A program made the translations under genes and the position numbers. Below the pieces are notes generated by a model. That model saw nothing but the letters and a program-made list of their open reading frames with translations. It was not told the origin of the DNA and ran no database searches. This document shows positions 7,017 to 10,138 of a stretch of DNA of 10,138 bases, one piece after another; within the stretch, counting starts at the first letter, position 1; every line of letters begins with the position of its first letter. This DNA is from an uncultured Aggregatibacter sp. (GTDB lineage: Bacteria; Pseudomonadota; Gammaproteobacteria; Enterobacterales; Pasteurellaceae), in contig NZ_CABFLM010000084.1 of assembly GCF_901873365.1 (NCBI RefSeq), positions 1 through 10,138 on the forward strand, written 5' to 3'.

Positions 7017-7038
7017 TTTTGTGATCCAGTTCAAATTT
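7017..7038 (+). promoter_or_regulatory. CRP-cAMP binding site upstream of ptsH
   Basis: The core TGTGA (7020-7024), six bases, then TCAAA (7031-7035) matches TGTGA-N6-TCACA at 9 of 10 positions. Over the 22-bp consensus it matches at 16 positions by eye. E. coli pts is known to be CRP-activated, which supports the call. The site centre is at 7027.5. Confidence 0.75.
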
Positions 7039-7055
7039 TTATTGAAATCGCCTTG

Positions 7056-7061
7056 CGTAAT
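7056..7061 (+). promoter_or_regulatory. Possible -10 of a class II CRP-dependent ptsH promoter
   Basis: CGTAAT (4 of 6 to TATAAT) would start transcription near 7068. That puts the CRP site at about -40.5, the class II position where CRP covers the -35. The leader would be about 105 nt and includes a small GTCT-TTTT-AGAC hairpin (7099-7110). An alternative is TTGAAA (7042-7047) with GATTAT (7067-7072), but its 19-bp spacing is poor. Confidence 0.4.
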
Positions 7062-7173
7062 GGAGCGATTATCAGGATACTACGGCGCATTTATTTTAGT
7101 CTTTTTAGACAAGATTCCATCAAAATGCTAAATGGACTTATCGGATTCAATTAATTTTTTAGAGGAAACTCAT

Positions 7174-7431
7174 ATGTATTCAAAAGATGTTGAAATCACT
7201 GCACCTAATGGTTTGCATACGCGTCCGGCAGCACAATTCGTTAAAGAAGCGAAAGCATTTGTTTCTGATATTACGGTTTCTTCAGCCGGTAAAAGTGCCA
7301 GTGCAAAAAGTTTGTTTAAATTACAAACGTTGATGCTCACGCAAGGTACCGTGATTACGATTTCTGCAGAAGGTGAGGATGCAGAAAAAGCTGTTGAACA
7401 TCTTGTGGCATTAATTCCAACCTTAGAATAA
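7174..7431 (+). CDS. ptsH: Phosphocarrier protein HPr of the PTS
   Basis: A small cytoplasmic protein that accepts phosphate from enzyme I on His and passes it to sugar-specific EIIA domains. The 85 residues equal the E. coli length, with the active site GLHTRPA and His15 in place, and Ser46 in SAKSLFKL at the position phosphorylated by HPr kinase in Gram-positives. I chose ATG 7174 because AGAGGA lies 7 bases upstream and the protein aligns from its first residue; an in-frame ATG at 7132 would add 14 unrelated residues with no ribosome-binding site. It is first in the ptsH-ptsI-crr order, with a CRP site about 150 bases upstream. The 139-bp gap to ptsI is much longer than in E. coli and holds a terminator-like structure, so HPr may be made in excess over enzyme I. 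Confidence 0.97.
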   Translation: MYSKDVEITAPNGLHTRPAAQFVKEAKAFVSDITVSSAGKSASAKSLFKLQTLMLTQGTVITISAEGEDAEKAVEHLVALIPTLE

Positions 7432-7436
7432 TAACC

Positions 7437-7512
7437 AAGCCATGATTTGCGGCAATCTTTCTTTATGATTAAAGAGGCGATGTAGCAGGTCATGGCTTTT
7501 GCTTTATTTTAA
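7437..7512 (+). terminator. Long-armed terminator/attenuator structure between ptsH and ptsI
   Basis: AAGCCATGA (7437-7445) pairs perfectly with TCATGGCTT (7490-7498), 9 bp, followed by the T-rich TTGCTTTATTTT. The 44 bases enclosed include an inner hairpin TCTTTA-TGAT-TAAAGA. It starts 5 bases after the ptsH stop. It could partly terminate transcription or protect the 3' end of a ptsH-only mRNA. The long loop makes it less typical than a compact terminator. Confidence 0.6.
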
Positions 7513-7517
7513 GAATG

Positions 7518-7548
7518 ATTGATTTTTAATCAATTTGAGTTTTAGGAT
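7518..7548 (+). promoter_or_regulatory. Possible ptsI promoter overlapped by a 17-bp palindrome
   Basis: The inverted repeat ATTGATT-TTT-AATCAAT (7518-7534) is perfect. Its left arm contains a possible -35, TTGATT (7519-7524), placed 18 bp before TAGGAT (7543-7548; 4 of 6 to TATAAT). The predicted start near 7555 leaves a leader of about 16 bases. A regulator could bind the palindrome, or it may only be an RNA hairpin; neither is shown. Confidence 0.35.
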
Positions 7549-7570
7549 AGATTTTTTATAGAAGGTAACT

Positions 7571-9298
7571 ATGATTTCAGGAATTCCGGCTTCACCAGGT
7601 ATTGTTTTTGGTAAAGCACTTGTGCTTAAAGAAGAAAAAATTGTACTGGATATGCAAAAGATTAAAGACAGCCAAGTCGATGAAGAAATCGCGCGTTTTT
7701 ACGCAGGACGTGAGGCGGCTGTAGAGCAGTTAAACTCAATTAAAGAGCGTGCTTATCAATCTTTAGGCGAAGAAAAAGCTGCCATCTTCGAAGGGCATTT
7801 AATGATTTTGGAAGATGAAGAGCTGGAAGAGGAAATCATTGATTATCTTCGTTCAAATCATGTGAATGCGGCAGTGGCGGCGAATGTGGTGATTGATCAG
7901 CAAGTCGCCATTTTGTCGGAAATCGACGATGAGTATTTAAAAGAGCGTGCCGGTGATATTCGTGATATTGGCAATCGCTTAATTAAAAATATCTTAGGCA
8001 TGCACATCGTTGATTTAGGTGAAATTAATGAAGAGGCGATTTTAGTTGCCTATGATTTAACGCCTTCTGAAACAGCACAGCTAAATTTAGACAAGGTGTT
8101 AGGTTTTGTGACGGATATCGGCGGTCGCACATCACATACCTCCATTATGGCGCGTTCCCTTGAATTACCGGCAATTGTTGGGACGAACAATGTTACCGAG
8201 TTGGTAAATACCGGTGATTTTTTAATTCTGGATGCGTTAAATAATGTGGTTTATGTTAATCCTTCTCAAGAAGACATTCAGCGTTTAAAAGCGTTGCAAG
8301 CGAAATTAGCCGATGAGAAAGCTGAGTTGGCGAAGTTAAAAGATTTGCCGGCATTAACGCTAGATGGACACCGCGTGGATGTGGTTGCGAATATCGGTAC
8401 CATTCGTGATATCGAAGGTGCGGAGCGCAACGGCGCAGAAGGGGTGGGGCTATACCGCACGGAATTCTTGTTTATGGATCGTGATCAATTGCCGACAGAA
8501 GAAGAGCAATTTATCGCCTATAAAGACGTCGTGGAAGCCATGAATGGCAATTTGGTGATATTGCGTACCATGGATATTGGCGGTGATAAAGAATTGCCGT
8601 ATTTGGATTTGCCGAAAGAAATGAATCCATTCCTCGGTTGGCGTGCTATTCGTATTGCGTTGGATCGTCGCGAAATTTTAAATGCGCAATTAAGAGCAGT
8701 ATTGCGTGCTTCGGCTTACGGTAAGTTAGCGGTAATGTTCCCAATGATTATTTCTGTAGAAGAAATTCGTGAGTTGAAATCCGTCATTGAAGAATTGAAA
8801 GTTGAATTACGTAATGAAGGTAAGGCCTTTGACGAAAATATTCAAATTGGTGTCATGGTGGAAACGCCATCCGCTGCGGTGAATGCCAAATTCTTAGCAA
8901 GAGAGGTTGATTTCTTCAGTATTGGTACGAACGATTTAACCCAATATACGTTAGCCGTGGACCGTGGCAATGAACTCATTTCTCATTTATATAACCCAAT
9001 GAGTCCGTCTGTACTGAGTTTAATTAAACAAGTGATTGATGCTTCTCATGCGGAAGGAAAATGGACGGGAATGTGCGGTGAATTAGCCGGCGATGAACGT
9101 GCTACTGTCTTGTTGTTAGGAATGGGGCTAGATGAATTTAGTATGAGTGCGATTTCTGTGCCGCGGATTAAGAAATTAATTCGTAACGTTAATTATCAAG
9201 ACGCAAAATTACTGGCAGAAAAGGCGTTACAACAACCGACTGCGGCAGAAATCGAACGTTTAGTGATTGATTTTTTAGCAGAAAAAGCATTAAATTAA
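7571..9298 (+). CDS. ptsI: PTS enzyme I (phosphoenolpyruvate-protein phosphotransferase)
   Basis: A cytoplasmic enzyme that takes phosphate from phosphoenolpyruvate and transfers it to His15 of HPr, the entry step of all PTS sugar uptake. The 575 residues equal E. coli EI. Domains: the N-terminal phosphohistidine domain with the HPr-binding helices (about 1-230) and active-site His189 in GGRTSHTSIMAR, a helical linker rich in Lys, Ala and Leu (about 235-260), and the C-terminal PEP-binding TIM barrel. There R296 (GLYRTEF), R332, E431 (VETPSA), D455 (GTNDLTQY) and C502 (GMCGELAGD) are all in place, so the enzyme should be active. Start ATG 7571 has GAAGG 5 bases upstream. It follows ptsH after a structured 139-bp gap and precedes crr by 62 bp. 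Confidence 0.98.
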   Translation: MISGIPASPGIVFGKALVLKEEKIVLDMQKIKDSQVDEEIARFYAGREAAVEQLNSIKERAYQSLGEEKAAIFEGHLMILEDEELEEEIIDYLRSNHVNAAVAANVVIDQQVAILSEIDDEYLKERAGDIRDIGNRLIKNILGMHIVDLGEINEEAILVAYDLTPSETAQLNLDKVLGFVTDIGGRTSHTSIMARSLELPAIVGTNNVTELVNTGDFLILDALNNVVYVNPSQEDIQRLKALQAKLADEKAELAKLKDLPALTLDGHRVDVVANIGTIRDIEGAERNGAEGVGLYRTEFLFMDRDQLPTEEEQFIAYKDVVEAMNGNLVILRTMDIGGDKELPYLDLPKEMNPFLGWRAIRIALDRREILNAQLRAVLRASAYGKLAVMFPMIISVEEIRELKSVIEELKVELRNEGKAFDENIQIGVMVETPSAAVNAKFLAREVDFFSIGTNDLTQYTLAVDRGNELISHLYNPMSPSVLSLIKQVIDASHAEGKWTGMCGELAGDERATVLLLGMGLDEFSMSAISVPRIKKLIRNVNYQDAKLLAEKALQQPTAAEIERLVIDFLAEKALN

Positions 9299-9360
9299 AT
9301 ACAAATTAGGCTTTTTAAGCTAAAATACGACTAAATTTCAAACTTCAGGAGATGATTAAA

Positions 9361-9861
9361 ATGGGTTTATTTGACAAACTATTTGGCTCAAAAGAGAAGA
9401 AGGCGGTTGAGGTGGAAATCTATGCCCCACTTTCCGGTGAGATCGTGAATATTGAAGATGTGCCGGATGTCGTTTTTTCTGAAAAGATTGTTGGTGATGG
9501 CATTGCTATTCGCCCGACCGGCAATAAATTAGTTGCGCCGGTAGATGGTGTGATTGGTAAAATTTTTGAAACTAATCATGCGTTTTCCATGGAATCCAAA
9601 GAAGGCGTGGAGTTATTTGTTCACTTTGGTATTGATACCGTAGAATTAAAAGGTGAAGGCTTTACCCGTGTGGCGCAAGAAGGTCAAACCGTTAAACGTG
9701 GCGACACGGTGATTGAGTTAGATCTTCCTCTCTTGGAAGCCAAAGCGAAATCCGTATTAACACCGGTAGTGATTTCCAATATGGATGAGATTAATCATCT
9801 TGAGAAGAAAACCGGGGAAGTGGTTGCCGGTGACTCCGTGGTGTTGGTTCTAAAAAAATAA
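9361..9861 (+). CDS. crr: PTS glucose-specific enzyme IIA (EIIA-Glc)
   Basis: A soluble phosphocarrier between HPr and the membrane glucose-type permeases, and in enteric bacteria a regulator of adenylate cyclase and of non-PTS permeases. The 166 aa match the family, opening with the amphipathic MGLFDKLFG that tethers the protein to the membrane. The active-site pair is H73 (ETNHAF) and H88 (FVHFGIDTVELKG), in the places of E. coli H75/H90. I chose ATG 9361: AGGAG (9347-9351) is 9 bases upstream, while the in-frame ATG 9352 directly abuts AGGAG and adds three non-family residues. The gap after ptsI holds a small GCTT-TTT-AAGC hairpin and a TAAAAT that might be a weak -10, but co-transcription with ptsI is likelier. 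A strong terminator follows. Confidence 0.97.
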   Translation: MGLFDKLFGSKEKKAVEVEIYAPLSGEIVNIEDVPDVVFSEKIVGDGIAIRPTGNKLVAPVDGVIGKIFETNHAFSMESKEGVELFVHFGIDTVELKGEGFTRVAQEGQTVKRGDTVIELDLPLLEAKAKSVLTPVVISNMDEINHLEKKTGEVVAGDSVVLVLKK

Positions 9862-9898
9862 TAGAGACAGCAAGCTTGTAATAAGCATTTTGCTGATT

Positions 9899-9932
9899 GC
9901 CGATCTTAAGTTTTCTTAAGATCGGCTTTTTT
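9899..9932 (+). terminator. Rho-independent terminator of the pts operon
   Basis: A perfect 12-bp stem (GCCGATCTTAAG / CTTAAGATCGGC) around a TTTT loop, followed by six T. It lies 37 bases after the crr stop and is the strongest terminator in the window. Confidence 0.95.
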
Positions 9933-9933
9933 A

Positions 9934-9960
9934 TTATAGCCAGCCAAAGTCTGGCTATAA
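9934..9960. repeat. Perfect 10-bp inverted repeat after the crr terminator
   Basis: TTATAGCCAG and CTGGCTATAA flank a 7-base CCAAAGT. It starts one base after the crr terminator T-run. With a weak A/T context on both sides it could be a back-up terminator or a small intergenic repeat unit; no function can be read. Confidence 0.6.
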
Positions 9961-9962
9961 AA

Positions 9963-9981
9963 CCATACGCTATGCGTATGG
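9963..9981. repeat. Perfect 8-bp inverted repeat
   Basis: CCATACGC and GCGTATGG flank TAT. It begins two bases after the preceding inverted repeat (9934-9960), making three perfect hairpins in a row from 9899. Confidence 0.6.
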
Positions 9982-9993
9982 ATCCAAATAGTG

Positions 9994-10017
9994 CGTAGCG
10001 TGTATCTTGATGCACGA
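9994..10017 (+). repeat. 24-bp hairpin element, copy 1 (plus orientation)
   Basis: Starts CGTAGCGTG and ends TGCACGA, with the hairpin GTGTAT-CTTG-ATGCAC at 10000-10015 (one T-G pair). It matches copy 2 (10110-10133, reverse complement) at 21 of 24 bases. All three differences lie in the stem and keep it paired. Confidence 0.65.
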
Positions 10018-10041
10018 CCAAACCAAGCACGGAACGAAATA

Positions 10042-10050
10042 AAGTGCGGT
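10042..10050 (+). repeat. USS, plus orientation, between the two hairpin elements
   Basis: Exact AAGTGCGGT, followed by AATTTTT and TATTTTTT tracts at the spacing of the extended USS. Intergenic. Confidence 0.95.
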
Positions 10051-10109
10051 AATTTTTGGAAGTATTTTTTCAACCAACGTATTATCAACCGTCAAGCGCG
10101 TTATTCATT

Positions 10110-10133
10110 TCGTGCAACAAGTTGCACGCTACG
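10110..10133 (-). repeat. 24-bp hairpin element, copy 2 (minus orientation)
   Basis: Read on the minus strand it starts CGTAGCGTG and ends TGCACGA, with a perfect hairpin GTGCAA-CTTG-TTGCAC (10112-10127). It is the inverted partner of copy 1, about 90 bases away, with the USS between them. The element may extend past the window edge. Confidence 0.65.
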
Positions 10134-10138
10134 ATTTA

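Noticed and set aside
7132..7173. Upstream in-frame ATG extending HPr by 14 residues
   Set aside because: It has no ribosome-binding site and the added residues do not occur in HPr; AGAGGA and the alignment favour ATG 7174.
7170..7493. Minus-strand frame of 107 codons antisense to ptsH
   Set aside because: It mirrors the conserved HPr coding sequence, has no family match that I recognise, and its upstream region is the structured ptsH-ptsI gap.
9352..9360. Upstream ATG for crr
   Set aside because: It abuts AGGAG with no spacer, while ATG 9361 has normal spacing and begins the conserved MGLFDKL.
9791..10088. Minus-strand open frames of 60 and 79 codons overlapping the crr 3' end and the hairpin region
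   Set aside because: They run through the crr terminator and inverted repeats, have no recognisable protein family, and overlap crr in antisense.

Overview
The window reads as chromosomal core DNA of a Pasteurellaceae bacterium that uses the Haemophilus-type DNA uptake signal (Haemophilus, Aggregatibacter or Pasteurella; I cannot fix the species). Eight exact copies of the 9-base uptake core AAGTGCGGT (both strands) lie in 10 kb, about the density I recall for H. influenzae. The proteins are close to gamma-proteobacterial PTS, RsgA and Orn sequences. As I remember it, the H. influenzae Rd genome has the same run orn-rsgA-ptsH-ptsI-crr.

Layout. (1) 1-812: 3' part of a MATE drug/Na+ antiporter gene, cut by the window edge and closed by a strong terminator. 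(2) 819-4994: a putative iron-uptake unit. A Fur-like palindrome sits on the promoter of a TonB-dependent siderophore receptor. A hairpin terminator/attenuator follows the receptor, then an ABC transporter of the SbmA/YddA type (ABC_membrane_2 plus ATPase). (3) 4969-5281, between genes: a weak terminator containing an uptake site, a perfect 11-bp hairpin, and a minus-strand tRNA-Gly(GCC) with encoded CCA, its own promoter and terminator. (4) 5282-6943: orn (minus) and rsgA (plus), divergent across 72 bp. (5) 6944-7173: rsgA-ptsH gap with a good CRP site, a possible class II promoter and a leader of about 100 nt; no convincing rsgA terminator. (6) 7174-9861: ptsH, ptsI and crr, the three soluble components of the sugar phosphotransferase system. 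The ptsH-ptsI gap (139 bp) is unusually long and structured. (7) 9862-10138: no gene seen; it holds the crr terminator, two perfect hairpins, an uptake site and two oppositely oriented copies of a 24-bp hairpin element.

How the genes work together. EI (ptsI), HPr (ptsH) and EIIA-Glc (crr) pass phosphate from PEP to sugar permeases, and EIIA-Glc links sugar supply to adenylate cyclase and CRP; a CRP site before ptsH would close that loop. The receptor and ABC transporter plausibly act in series across outer and inner membranes. Orn (final step of RNA decay), RsgA (30S maturation) and tRNA-Gly form a translation/RNA housekeeping block; I recall the same rsgA-orn-tRNA-Gly neighbourhood in E. coli. 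All complete genes look intact and no mobile element or CRISPR array was seen. I found no clear new system. The most interesting points are the receptor/SbmA-like transporter pair with its internal terminator, the structured ptsH-ptsI gap, and the covarying hairpin repeats after crr.
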